64,000 nucleotides of DNA from Congeria kusceri. Lineage: Eukaryota; Mollusca; Bivalvia; Myida; Dreissenidae. Positions 51,601 to 53,821 of the stretch are shown here, piece by piece. Below the pieces are notes generated by a model, which worked only from the letters and a program-made list of their open reading frames with translations, made no database searches and was not told the DNA's origin. The stretch lies in assembly GCA_027627225.1 (NCBI GenBank), contig CM051032.1, forward strand, positions 63,872,637 to 63,936,636, in the 5' to 3' direction. The translations under genes were made by a program, and so were the position numbers. Every line of letters begins with the position of its first letter. Within the stretch, counting starts at the first letter, position 1.

Positions 51601-53821
51601 GAGGTTCACCCCCACCCACCCCTAACCCATGCATAACTTCCGTATGGAAATTGTAAGTAAAATGTGAATTTTTATGGGGTTTTAATAAAAAATGTCACTT
51701 AAACTGTAGGTTACACATGAAGGCTTTTGGGGACACTGATTAATAGCATACAAATAACAATTACTATTCAATAAAACCTTTTTATTATTATTATTATCTT
51801 AAAGGCAACCACCACTACATTATAAAACAATGAAACTAGTTGATATTGATAACAACTTACATTCAGCATGTTTCACTTTAAGGTCTGGCTTGGTGACTCT
51901 TACTATCACAAGAATAAAGAACAGCGCGAGCGGAAATATTATCTCTGCAGCAAGTCGTAACTGAAATGTACGAAAGGGTTAATAATTTAACATATACCGT
52001 ACCTATAAAAAATTAAATGTTAGTGTACGTTTATTGAAGATGTCCATAGATGGTCAATAAATATGTATGCAGCTAACGCAAAAGGTCTGAAAAATATTAA
52101 TTGAACGTATATTGCAAAAAGTACAGATGTTGGACCATCAGAAGAGAAGGCATAAAGAATGTTTACTTAACATATTTACAGCTTGAGACACAAGTGACTA
52201 CAGTACTTATAAATATAGTTTTTTTGTTCACCTTTGGGGGAAGGTGGTGGGGCCCTTTAGATGGGGAATTTTACGACAAAAGGGGATTTTTTTTTAGATG
52301 TTTGTATTCTACTTTGTCATAAAACATTCATGAATCGCTTTGCTACAAATAATAACTTGTTTACGAAAAATCCTCCATCTTAGTCAATTTTTGTCCGATT
52401 TTGGTCAATTTTTGTTTTAAATAAAGCTTACATTCTGAGTGGAATTTTAAGGTAAATACGGGGAAAAAATGTATACTTTTGAAGCAGGGGAATGGGGCCG
52501 AATTTCGACCCCAAATTGGCTCTAAAAAAACACTGATTAAATAGTAACCTAAGGCACATAATTATACCTTGATAAGCTACATTGTGTTTTATTTAATTAC
52601 ATCACATTAAAGATTTCAAATAATTTTTGCTTCTTAACTGTTTAACTTTCGTAACATACATCACTACTTGAACTTCAAAACACTTCTCAAAGTTAACATT
52701 GATGTTTAATTTTCAATTGATGTGGCAAAATTGTGAAGGTTACAATGTGGAACACACCATTTCGCAATGCTCAATTCATAAGCAACGACAAGTTATTTAT
52801 AGCCATATATCGTGCATATAAACTCAATGGCAAAATTCTTAAAGTTACAAAGTGGTACACACCATTTCGCAATGCTCAATTCATAAGCAACCACAAATTA
52901 TGTATAGCCATATACCATACGTATAAAATCAATAAAATCTATGCATGTGACATGCAAACTGTGGCATTGACAATTTACTGCCATTTAGATCAAACATTCT
53001 ATAAAATATTTATAGAACAATCCTCTGGAAGTACTTAACAGCAATATGATTTATAGTGTAACAGTACAAAGCCTTCATTAAAATCTTAAATAGGATTGTC
53101 TTGAAGTATGTATGCTTTTGATGCTTATGGTGATGATGGTGATGATGATGATTATATGATGATACTTATGATGACGATGATGAAGATGAAGAAGCAGAAG
53201 AAGAAGATGATGACAATAAAGATGATGCTTATGATTATGCTTTAGATGATGATGATGATGATAATGTTGATGATGAACAATAACCATAAGTTGCACACAT
53301 AAAACAACCAGAACTGTTATCAATATTATTCATATTCAAAAGTAAAACCATTTGTTAAAATCAATAAACACCTGAAGTGGTGGGTATTTCATTTCAAGTT
53401 CATTTTGTATTCAAGTGGTTTTAAGCAGTTTTATCTTTGTAAAGAATTTGAAGTTGCTTCTTATTTTTCTATACTTAAAATAAAAAACATAGATTTTCAC
53501 ACAGAACATTTTAGTTGAACTTTTGACTGCATGCCAAGTTTTTCCTAGGAGCATTCGAATAAAACCCCATTTCATCCCTAATGTAGTTGAATAAAATTAT
53601 AATTGTTCTTAATCTTTCAAAACAGTACAAATTACAAGTGCCAGGATACTTCAAAATGTTTGCATGTTACTAGAGTACAAAATTTCCCCCCAAAACATAC
53701 TACATGTATAGATCTTCTTCGTAAATTCTCACTATTCTGTGTCATTATTGGATACCTTTTGTCTTTTTCGCAGGGTGAAGTTCTTCCATAGCAACAGCAG
53801 AAGCTGGTTGAAAAACCCCAT
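518..53821 (-). CDS. ABCA1-like: ABCA1/2/4/7-type ABC lipid transporter, N-terminal half (28 exons, gene continues left of the window)
   Basis: A full-size ABCA transporter moves lipids across the plasma or an endomembrane using ATP. Chaining 28 GT-AG exons with matching phases gives 1478 codons. In order: cytosolic N-terminus with [11 protein letters not shown] (1-22); TM1 (about 26-43); a cysteine- and N-glycosylation-rich extracellular domain (about 45-715); TM2-TM7 (about 718-930); NBD1 with Walker [11 protein letters not shown] (K1026), Q-loop CPQHN (Q1067), signature LSGG (1119-1122), Walker B ILDEP (D1143, E1144) and H-loop STHHMDEAD (about H1175); linker; and the start of the second half ([11 protein letters not shown]). 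The long extracellular domain and the [12 protein letters not shown] motif near its start point to the ABCA1/2/4/7 group, not ABCA3 or ABCA5. I cannot choose among these paralogues by eye. TMD2, the second extracellular domain and NBD2 are outside the window. The ATG is chosen because it fits the family N-terminus and has a good context (aaccATGG). Confidence 0.95.
682..2717. other. left-flank intron between exons 27 and 28
   Basis: It holds the foldback at 1298-1438 and a two-copy motif, 'ggtcaaagtgaggt...gatatgggtgga' (about 2155 and 2331), from a decayed repeat. Nothing else is recognisable. Confidence 0.6.
1298..1438. repeat. foldback hairpin repeat
   Basis: Arms 'agtgtaagatcgtattttat...tggtcatagaaac' and 'gtttctatgaccacgaatga...ttacactgt' pair over about 55 nt. 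Downstream, 1520-1545 has two TGACGTCA motifs and 1750-1850 has 'gagtgaaatgatc' repeats, possibly the same element. Confidence 0.75.
2718..2904 (+). mobile_element. foldback MITE, copy 1 (internally deleted)
   Basis: It starts gtgtcgtgggaaaaccgggc and contains the hairpin cctgtgcagtccgcacagg. The right arm is mostly lost before 'ggacacgcc'. The short open frame over it is a repeat artefact. Confidence 0.85.
3600..3821 (+). mobile_element. foldback MITE, copy 2
   Basis: Ends gaggcgtgtcgtggg and catgacacgcctc; central 'tctcttctaaacataaatc'. Diverged. Confidence 0.88.
3875..4000 (-). CDS. ABCA1-like: ABCA exon 27: basic/regulatory linker
   Basis: Residues 1382-1424. It holds [18 protein letters not shown], a basic stretch with serines in basophilic-kinase-like context (inference). 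Acceptor gacag, donor GTATGG; phase 1 on both sides. Confidence 0.85.
4309..4387 (-). CDS. ABCA1-like: ABCA exon 26: VFLKVAEE
   Basis: Residues 1356-1382. VFLKVAEE completes the TSLEEVFLKV motif started in exon 25. An acidic stretch follows. Acceptor tttcag, donor GTGAGA; phase 0 in, phase 1 out. Confidence 0.92.
4527..4618. repeat. 44-bp tandem duplication
   Basis: 'aacaaatgaacgaaggatag' then 'tttgtgtttaaaat' occurs twice in the intron between exons 25 and 26. Confidence 0.92.
4791..4874 (+). mobile_element. foldback MITE, copy 3 (short, arms only)
   Basis: Only the two outer arms remain: gaggtgcgtcaagggaaaac and cggttttcccacgacgcgcc. It lies in the intron between exons 25 and 26. Confidence 0.88.
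4987..5195 (-). CDS. ABCA1-like: ABCA exon 25: C-terminal part of NBD1
   Basis: Residues 1286-1355. It encodes [39 protein letters not shown] and [15 protein letters not shown], the family's post-NBD1 fold. Acceptor tttcag, donor GTATGG; phase 1 in, phase 0 out. Two further partial copies of its acceptor and first codons lie immediately upstream (to about 5460). Confidence 0.93.
5196..5470 (-). pseudogene. ABCA1-like: tandem partial copies of exon 25 (acceptor plus first codons)
   Basis: Two extra copies of the unit made of 'ATTCTGTAC', pyrimidine tract, AG and the first 60-70 nt of exon 25 precede the real exon. Their acceptors are at about 5303 and 5427. The 5427 copy encodes [20 protein letters not shown] and keeps exon 25's phase. 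The middle copy has a deletion ([19 protein letters not shown]). From 5426 to the real exon start is 231 nt with no stop, so use of the far acceptor would insert 77 residues in frame. Confidence 0.85.
5594..5780 (+). mobile_element. tRNA-derived SINE, second family
   Basis: The head is 'aggtagcagtggtgtaatgg' with B-box-like 'gagtttgatcc'; the 3' end is 'caatcaagctaaaataaata'. The end joins the next repeat, and no clean target duplication is seen. Confidence 0.78.
5795..6462 (+). mobile_element. tandem-core repeat element, third core family
   Basis: The head is 'aacaagaattgtcacatgag' and 'gatatacccccat'; the tail is 'tataccccctccaaacttcg' and 'taggggtata'. Three to four units of about 120-180 bp carry 'atttagtggtttgtaaccaa'. 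Confidence 0.75.
6571..7190 (+). mobile_element. tandem-core repeat, 'gaggtctcgatataagg' family
   Basis: It begins 'cacaagagctgtcggacgat'. About five units of 115-140 bp follow, with 'gaggtctcgatataaggtat', 'ttctcaagttattgagcgga' and 'cagtgaccttgacc'. The same core recurs at 50130-50800. A short copy of the 'atttagtggt' family follows to about 7320. Confidence 0.75.
7483..7576 (-). CDS. ABCA1-like: ABCA exon 24: short acidic Pro/Ser linker
   Basis: Residues 1255-1286, [20 protein letters not shown] then [11 protein letters not shown]. It has no strong family motif. It is called because exon 23 ends in phase 0 and exon 25 needs phase 1, and this is a clean acceptor (aacag) to donor (GTGAGT) block that converts one to the other. 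In vertebrate ABCA1 the same place is a variable Ser/Asp-rich loop. Confidence 0.78.
7786..7870 (-). pseudogene. decayed duplicate of exon 24
   Basis: On the minus strand, aatcag then CTCTCAGT, GAGGTTTAAAGAGGGGAAAT and a C-rich stretch align with exon 24's aacag, CCCTCGGT, GAGGGGTTCACAGAGGGGAA. An in-frame TAA and lost donor mark it as a relic. Confidence 0.65.
8036..8705 (+). repeat. tandem-core repeat, 'caccgtctcatttaggttaa' family
   Basis: About three units carry 'acaccgtctcat', 'ggttaagattt', 'aatccttcaatgcat' and 'tttgacctcaaagtat'. It ends in a run of 'agacagac' before 'gtgatttctctataatacct'. Confidence 0.65.
9904..10168. mobile_element. small inverted-repeat element
   Basis: 'gggatggtattcacaaagct' then 'cctaaggga' is inverted in 'ccctaaggagcttcgagaat' then 'acggg'. 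Confidence 0.75.
10215..11073. mobile_element. inverted-repeat element with internal 155-bp tandem duplication
   Basis: The ends pair 'ctcatcaacctattcttaga' with 'ctacgactgggttaatga'. Inside, 10275-10415 and 10430-10565 are near-identical ('gactggatctgatgactt', 'gcattaggggtcacgttca'). Confidence 0.68.
11344..11912. mobile_element. inverted-repeat element with 'tagggatgtcaacgaata' ends
   Basis: Ends agggatgtcaacgaata and tattcgttgccatccct. The interior has 'gaatattcaaat' motifs and a GAT/GAG microsatellite (11692-11815). Confidence 0.8.
12671..12933 (-). CDS. ABCA1-like: ABCA exon 23: H-loop and end of NBD1 core
   Basis: Residues 1167-1254. It contains [18 protein letters not shown] (H-loop), [19 protein letters not shown] and [10 protein letters not shown], all standard ABCA NBD1 sequence, then a variable acidic stretch. 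Acceptor taag, donor GTAAGT; phase 1 in, phase 0 out. Confidence 0.95.
13424..14553 (+). mobile_element. tandem-core, hairpin-tail repeat element
   Basis: The head is 'aacaagagggcaatgatggc' followed by 'gctcacctgag'; the tail is 'ccgagcacttcctgctcaggtgagctaa'. Between them are three near-copies of a unit of about 130-150 bp ('agacaaactgtgcaagactg', 'gattggatgaaaaatgaagt'). The head and tail carry inverted gctcacctgag/ctcaggtgagc. It ends about 18 bp from the donor of exon 22. Confidence 0.8.
14570..14707 (-). CDS. ABCA1-like: ABCA exon 22: signature end and Walker B
   Basis: Residues 1121-1167. It completes [15 protein letters not shown] and holds Walker B and D-loop, [20 protein letters not shown]. 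Acceptor gacag, donor GTGTAG. A repeat element ends about 18 bp beyond the donor (14552). Phase 1 on both sides. Confidence 0.95.
15273..15412 (-). CDS. ABCA1-like: ABCA exon 21: NBD1 helical subdomain
   Basis: Residues 1074-1121. It encodes [15 protein letters not shown] and, at its end, LSG, the first part of the ABC signature, which is split over the intron. Acceptor aacag, donor GTAAAG; phase 2 in, phase 1 out. Confidence 0.94.
15850..16655. mobile_element. inverted-repeat element with 'gcactcgaatttaa' ends
   Basis: Ends cagcactcgaatttaaa and ctaaattcgagccct. 'cttgcaagtg' and 'tttttcacttgcaa' repeat near both ends. AT-rich, no gene. Confidence 0.7.
16825..16956 (-). CDS. ABCA1-like: ABCA exon 20: NBD1 and Q-loop
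   Basis: Residues 1030-1074. It encodes [20 protein letters not shown] and CPQHNVLFD, with Q-loop Q1067. Acceptor ccag, donor GTGAGT; phase 2 on both sides. Confidence 0.95.
17176..17353 (-). CDS. ABCA1-like: ABCA exon 19: NBD1 start and Walker A
   Basis: Residues 971-1030. After an acidic linker ([19 protein letters not shown]) comes the A-loop tyrosine region ([16 protein letters not shown]) and Walker [12 protein letters not shown]1026. Acceptor tctag; donor GTAAAT falls inside the ATG codon of TTTM. Phase 1 in, phase 2 out. Confidence 0.95.
17528..17925 (+). mobile_element. tandem-core element, 'agctgtctcagg' family, short copy
   Basis: The head is 'agagctgtctcaggtcagcg' and 'gactattcataccgc'; the tail is 'gctcggactattcagtgaat' then 'agtcgagct'. 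Two core units. Longer relatives lie at 49478-51420. Confidence 0.75.
18034..18647. mobile_element. inverted-repeat element with 'cttgtccggtcggact' subterminal repeats
   Basis: The left end 'gctcaacgttaac' and right end 'gttaatgtcgagccc' are inverted. 'ttgtccgg' and 'gtcggacta' recur at both ends. No transposase frame. Confidence 0.72.
18770..19016 (+). mobile_element. foldback MITE, copy 4
   Basis: Full internal region with both hairpins. The right terminus decays after 'accagttttcc'. Confidence 0.88.
19692..19814 (-). CDS. ABCA1-like: ABCA exon 18: link from TMD1 to NBD1
   Basis: Residues 930-971. It begins [17 protein letters not shown], the conserved post-TM motif, then a variable Gly/Asn/Asp-rich linker. 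Acceptor gccag, donor GTACGG; phase 1 on both sides. Confidence 0.93.
20502..21204. mobile_element. TA-flanked terminal-inverted-repeat element (Tc1/mariner/pogo-like, nonautonomous)
   Basis: Ends CACTGTAACTCC and GGATCTGCACTG with TA on both sides. Subterminal 'tatattgcgattcc' and 'gatcgcgata' repeats. No transposase frame. It sits in exon 17's downstream intron, 29 bp from its donor. Confidence 0.82.
21234..21438 (-). CDS. ABCA1-like: ABCA exon 17: last helices of TMD1
   Basis: Residues 862-930. It contains [27 protein letters not shown] and [16 protein letters not shown], the family's end of TMD1. The acceptor attcag at 21439-21440 is in frame. An identical acceptor 55 bp upstream, in a tandem copy, would frameshift to a stop. 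Donor is a weak GTTTGT; phase 0 in, phase 1 out. Confidence 0.93.
21394..21503. repeat. perfect 55-bp tandem duplication across exon 17's 3' splice site
   Basis: Positions 21394-21448 and 21449-21503 are identical. On the minus strand each holds the acceptor ttattcag and the first 45 nt of exon 17. Only the proximal acceptor keeps the frame. Confidence 0.97.
21795..22054 (+). mobile_element. foldback MITE, copy 5
   Basis: Full length, both arms present, inverted centre ('cagtggatttatgtttagaa'). Confidence 0.9.
22391..23764 (+). mobile_element. tandem-core, hairpin-tail repeat element
   Basis: The head is 'caacaagaaggccataaggc' and 'gctcacctgag'; the tail is 'accatgagcacgttgagctc', then 'ggtgagctaaaaa'. 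The core repeats 'gtttcatgatgattggg...tgtggcctctagagtgttcacaagc'. An unrelated block (about 22670-23390) appears to interrupt it. Confidence 0.7.
23873..24133 (+). mobile_element. foldback MITE, copy 6
   Basis: Full length. Flanks 'caatt' and 'aattt' suggest a short AT-rich target duplication. Confidence 0.9.
24915..25221 (+). mobile_element. tRNA-derived SINE with 13-bp target-site duplication
   Basis: A tRNA-like head at 24919-24993 has an A box (gctcagttggtagagcg) and B box (gagttcgaacccc). The body ends 'atatgactgaaatactgtta' and 'aaacggcgaaaaatccaaac'. The target-site duplication 'attaaatagttgt' is seen at 24902-24914 and 25222-25234. Confidence 0.92.
25291..25512 (-). CDS. ABCA1-like: ABCA exon 16: TM4 and TM5
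   Basis: Residues 788-861. It contains [20 protein letters not shown], the conserved [13 protein letters not shown] and [13 protein letters not shown]. Acceptor tttcag, donor GTAAGT; phase 0 on both sides. Confidence 0.95.
25732..25884. mobile_element. small inverted-repeat element
   Basis: Ends agggctgttccaggaaaaaa and tttcctggagcagccct. About 150 bp in the intron after exon 15. Confidence 0.75.
26122..28343. mobile_element. PIF/Harbinger-like MITE with TAA target duplication, split by a nested element
   Basis: Ends GACGTAAAAAAA...tttcaggttac and gtaacctgaaac...TTTTTACGCC, flanked by TAA (26119-26121 and 28344-28346). The MITE's own sequence is 26122-26351 plus 28267-28343. Confidence 0.82.
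26352..28266 (+). mobile_element. tandem-core, hairpin-tail repeat element, about nine 166-bp units
   Basis: The head is 'aacaagaagggccctaggac' and 'gctcacctgag'; the tail is 'gagcactttttgctcaggtg' then 'agctaaaa'. The landmark 'ggaccactat' recurs near 26595, 26762, 26930, 27100, 27266, 27431, 27596 and 27759, with a diverged one at 27926. It is nested in the inverted-repeat element 26122-28343. Confidence 0.85.
28415..28935. mobile_element. inverted-repeat element next to exon 15's donor
   Basis: Ends 'gggctcgaattcaccaaccc' and 'aatgggttcgtgaatacgta'. An inner pair is agaaacatctt / aagatgtttct. Its end is about 17 bp from the GT of exon 15's donor. Confidence 0.65.
28952..29174 (-). CDS. 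ABCA1-like: ABCA exon 15: TM2, coupling region, TM3
   Basis: Residues 713-787. It has [17 protein letters not shown] (TM2), the cytosolic [16 protein letters not shown] motif conserved in all ABCA proteins, and a third helix ([16 protein letters not shown]). Acceptor tttcag, donor GTACTG; phase 2 in, phase 0 out. Confidence 0.95.
29270..29808. repeat. pair of 143-bp direct repeats
   Basis: 29270-29412 and 29666-29808 match closely ('aatcaacatttgtggaaata', 'gggtcagcagatt'). The 253-bp spacer holds a run of about 25 A (29480-29504). Confidence 0.88.
29809..30757. other. intron between exons 14B and 15, unassigned
   Basis: It contains a GC-richer inverted block (29890-30170: 'attcccccaggggggaagcg', 'cccctgggggaaaac'), probably another foldback fragment. 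The rest is AT-rich with nothing recognisable. Confidence 0.55.
30758..31757. mobile_element. TA-flanked terminal-inverted-repeat element, second copy (1000 bp)
   Basis: Ends CACTGCAGATCCGTTATATC and CAAATCTGCAGTG, flanked by TA. It shares internal blocks with 20502-21204 ('catgggtggcacgcgc', 'gtcaaactgttacacttt'). Confidence 0.87.
31910..32248. mobile_element. inverted-repeat element, 'ttaaaaaattgtttgtttgc' arms
   Basis: 'aggccatccttaaaaaattg' at 31911 is inverted at 32210-32246. 'atattcctcatattttgttc' is directly duplicated inside (32031-32078). Confidence 0.8.
32745..33050. mobile_element. foldback element, second copy
   Basis: The hairpin 32745-32888 has 'ttagtaagcgagcctttggc' at its turn. 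The tail shares 'gttgtgtact', 'gttgacgacgtcat' and 'cagtcaaagaatatg' with 45938-46285. Confidence 0.8.
33085..33200. repeat. GAT/GAC-rich microsatellite tract
   Basis: 'gatgatgatgatgatgatga' passes into imperfect gay/gac triplets. It lies about 160 bp downstream (minus sense) of exon 14B. A similar tract is at 53110-53280. Confidence 0.9.
33361..33537 (-). CDS. ABCA1-like: ABCA exon 14, copy B (downstream): alternative version of the same segment
   Basis: Fifty-nine codons, phase 2 on both sides, acceptor ttcag, donor GTGAGT. It encodes [29 protein letters not shown] and [12 protein letters not shown]. It is one codon longer than copy A, with most change in the basic RRRPW stretch and the TGLKQD loop. 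No stop or broken site is seen, so it looks functional. Mutually exclusive use with copy A is the simplest reading; inclusion or skipping of both would also stay in frame. Confidence 0.88.
33916..34492. repeat. 21-bp minisatellite, about 27 identical copies, between alternative exons 14A and 14B
   Basis: The unit is gccatgaaaatgagtgagtt plus t. Because 21 is divisible by three, both strands stay open (MKMSEFA on plus, FMANSLI on minus). There is nothing else to suggest a protein. Confidence 0.97.
34499..34702 (+). mobile_element. foldback MITE, copy 7 (truncated)
   Basis: It abuts the 21-bp minisatellite. Parts of both hairpins are missing. Confidence 0.82.
34922..35095 (-). CDS. ABCA1-like: ABCA exon 14, copy A (upstream): membrane-proximal extracellular domain 1
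   Basis: Fifty-eight codons, phase 2 on both sides, acceptor tacag, donor GTATGT. It encodes [29 protein letters not shown] and [12 protein letters not shown], the stretch just before TM2. A second intact exon of the same type lies 1.4 kb downstream (33537-33361). The two share [16 protein letters not shown] and splice phases but differ across about 40% of residues. Confidence 0.9.
35096..36396. other. intron between exons 13 and 14A, unassigned
   Basis: AT-rich. There are traces of 'atcaagatttgatgaaacc' repeats (35200-35340) and a poly-C run at 36321-36330. No gene seen. Confidence 0.6.
36397..36655 (+). mobile_element. foldback MITE, copy 8
   Basis: Full length with both hairpins, ends 'ggcgcgttgtggg' and 'cccacgacgtgcc'. 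Confidence 0.9.
37036..37241 (-). CDS. ABCA1-like: ABCA exon 13: extracellular domain 1, KYKIRMD region
   Basis: Residues 587-655. It contains [11 protein letters not shown] and [17 protein letters not shown], equivalent to the conserved KYKIRMDIDNVERT segment of vertebrate ABCA1. Acceptor tttcag, donor GTAAGT; phase 0 in, phase 2 out, feeding either alternative exon 14. Confidence 0.92.
37636..37803. repeat. 33-bp minisatellite, five copies
   Basis: The unit is gaaaacaattagtttacact plus attttaagctatg. It lies in the intron between exons 12 and 13. Confidence 0.95.
38054..38275 (-). CDS. ABCA1-like: ABCA exon 12: extracellular domain 1
   Basis: Residues 513-586, from [12 protein letters not shown] to FGYVSDYMD, with a cysteine pair and a sequon (NST). 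Acceptor aacag, donor GTAAGA; phase 0 on both sides. Confidence 0.87.
38686..38802 (-). CDS. ABCA1-like: ABCA exon 11: extracellular domain 1
   Basis: Residues 474-512 ([20 protein letters not shown] and following). Acceptor ttccag, donor GTAAGT; phase 0 on both sides. Confidence 0.88.
38892..39151 (+). mobile_element. foldback MITE, copy 9
   Basis: Full length, immediately upstream (minus-strand sense) of exon 11 and next to the 31-bp minisatellite. Confidence 0.9.
39199..39641. repeat. 31-bp minisatellite, about 14 copies
   Basis: The unit is cttgacaaccttttagtcag plus cctatcacaga, with gtcag/gtaag variants interspersed. Confidence 0.95.
40467..40504. repeat. perfect 38-bp palindrome
   Basis: aaagatctataaataaaca is followed directly by its exact inverted complement, with no loop. 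It lies inside the 3.4-kb element. Confidence 0.95.
41026..41410. repeat. foldback repeat with 'accaaggggcttttgtcca' arms
   Basis: The left arm (41026-41150) has 'aaaatgcacacatgg', 'cataagccc' and 'acaaaagcccctt'. The right arm (41277-41410) is its inverted copy, ending 'catatgtgcattttt'. Related pieces occur at 40114 and 41410-41440. Confidence 0.8.
41505..42072. repeat. 32-bp minisatellite, about 18 copies
   Basis: The unit is catagtacaaatccatcc plus attcttgctcttgt. Variants differ at ccatcc/ccatca/ccataa. There are no spacers. Confidence 0.95.
43138..44281 (+). mobile_element. tandem-core element, 'tgaccttgacctttgacc' family
   Basis: The head is 'ccaggctcgtcacaggatgt' and 'tatgcccccaaagcata'; the tail hairpin is 'tatgccctccttcggaggca'. 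Six or seven units of about 150 bp carry 'gacacatcgtctggtcatgg' and 'aataataatctgaa'. Several perfect DR1-type motifs are present. Confidence 0.78.
44290..44432 (-). CDS. ABCA1-like: ABCA exon 10: extracellular domain 1
   Basis: Residues 426-473, including [11 protein letters not shown] and [18 protein letters not shown], which matches the ABCA W(K/R)A-KP-L-GKI-YTP region in position. Phase 1 in, phase 0 out, donor GTGAGT. The acceptor lies only about 16 bp from a MITE copy (44448-44548). Confidence 0.88.
44448..44548 (+). mobile_element. foldback MITE, copy 10 (short)
   Basis: About 100 bp: left arm plus one hairpin, then 'cgcgcctc'. On the minus strand it reads into exon 10's acceptor region. 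Confidence 0.88.
44956..45188 (+). mobile_element. foldback MITE, copy 11
   Basis: Ends gaggcgcgtcgtgg and tcacgacacgcctt. The right end is 25 bp from exon 9's donor. Confidence 0.9.
45214..45318 (-). CDS. ABCA1-like: ABCA exon 9: low-complexity loop of extracellular domain 1
   Basis: Residues 391-426. It begins with an Ala/Ser/Pro/Thr-rich stretch ([14 protein letters not shown]) and ends [10 protein letters not shown]. Acceptor tcctag, donor GTAAGC. A second in-phase donor (GTGTAA, 15 nt earlier) would remove five residues; the GTAAGC donor is the better match. Phase 1 on both sides. Confidence 0.8.
45615..45846 (-). CDS. ABCA1-like: ABCA exon 8: extracellular domain 1
   Basis: Residues 314-391. 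It contains [28 protein letters not shown] and FNVNPNEA. Acceptor tttcag, donor GTATGC; phase 0 in, phase 1 out. Confidence 0.88.
45938..46285. mobile_element. foldback element with 'ttagtaagctcgcc' hairpin and TGACGTCA-containing tail
   Basis: 45938-46092 is a long imperfect hairpin (aacgagttcaggaat / atttcctgaacgagtt). The tail has gtgacgtcat and gacgacgtcat. Homologous to 32745-33050. Confidence 0.8.
46735..46815 (-). CDS. ABCA1-like: ABCA exon 7: extracellular domain 1
   Basis: Residues 287-313 ([20 protein letters not shown] and following). Acceptor tttcag; the donor is a weak GTTGAA after CAG. Phase 0 on both sides, so skipping would keep the frame. Confidence 0.8.
47070..47366 (-). 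CDS. ABCA1-like: ABCA exon 6: extracellular domain 1
   Basis: Residues 188-286, the longest exon in the visible gene. It has several sequons (NQT, NKT, NLT, NTT) and two cysteines. Acceptor tttcag, donor GTAAGT; phase 0 on both sides. Confidence 0.9.
47545..47749 (+). mobile_element. foldback MITE, copy 12 (right arm shortened)
   Basis: Left arm and centre intact; the right arm breaks at 'gcagactgcactgcgcctc'. Confidence 0.87.
47967..48085 (-). CDS. ABCA1-like: ABCA exon 5: extracellular domain 1
   Basis: Residues 148-187, including [12 protein letters not shown] and NTTNWL with N-glycosylation sequons. Acceptor taccag, donor GTACAT; phase 1 in, phase 0 out. Confidence 0.85.
48540..48673 (-). 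CDS. ABCA1-like: ABCA exon 4: extracellular domain 1
   Basis: Residues 103-148, an amphipathic helical segment ([12 protein letters not shown], then [12 protein letters not shown]). Acceptor ttgcag, donor GTAGCT; phase 2 in, phase 1 out. Assignment rests on phase, splice sites and position in the chain. Confidence 0.85.
48748..48850 (+). mobile_element. foldback MITE, copy 13 (short, arms only)
   Basis: Arms 'gagtcgtgtcgtggc' and 'gagacacgcctc' with almost no interior. Confidence 0.87.
49043..49184 (-). CDS. ABCA1-like: ABCA exon 3: start of extracellular domain 1
   Basis: Residues 56-103. It contains [16 protein letters not shown], the conserved motif just after TM1 in ABCA1/4/7-type proteins, and cysteines expected to form disulfides. 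Acceptor ttccag, donor GTTAGT; phase 1 in, phase 2 out. Confidence 0.9.
49478..51424 (+). mobile_element. compound tandem-core element, 'agctgtctcaggacagcg' family with a nested second core
   Basis: Heads are at 49478 and 50044 ('aacaagagct'); the tail 'actattcagtgaatagtcga' ends near 51420. Core units of about 165 bp ('atgaccctgaagacatgtgt', 'ttgttgcacgcaaac') flank a block of 115-bp units of the 6571-7190 family (50130-50800), suggesting one element inserted in another. Confidence 0.75.
51861..51960 (-). CDS. ABCA1-like: ABCA exon 2: TM1
   Basis: Residues 23-55. It encodes a hydrophobic segment around [14 protein letters not shown], the first transmembrane helix, followed by the charged start of extracellular domain 1. 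Acceptor tttcag, donor GTAAGT; phase 0 in, phase 1 out. Confidence 0.92.
51961..53755. other. intron 1 of the coding region
   Basis: It holds the 103-bp duplication and a GAT/GAA microsatellite (53110-53280). Otherwise AT-rich without a recognisable feature. Confidence 0.6.
52730..52925. repeat. tandem duplication of about 103 bp
   Basis: 'cacaccatttcgcaatgctc' then 'aattcataagcaac' occurs twice, with shared flanks. Intron 1. Confidence 0.9.
53756..53821 (-). CDS. ABCA1-like: ABCA exon 1: start codon and cytosolic N-terminus
   Basis: Twenty-two codons from ATG, beginning [15 protein letters not shown] and ending RKRQK, the amphipathic N-terminus shared by ABCA1/2/4/7. It ends in phase 0 at donor GTATCC. 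The start context is accATGG. Upstream on the minus strand a weak acceptor (gtagcag, about 53871) could begin this exon after a 5' noncoding exon. Confidence 0.92.
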
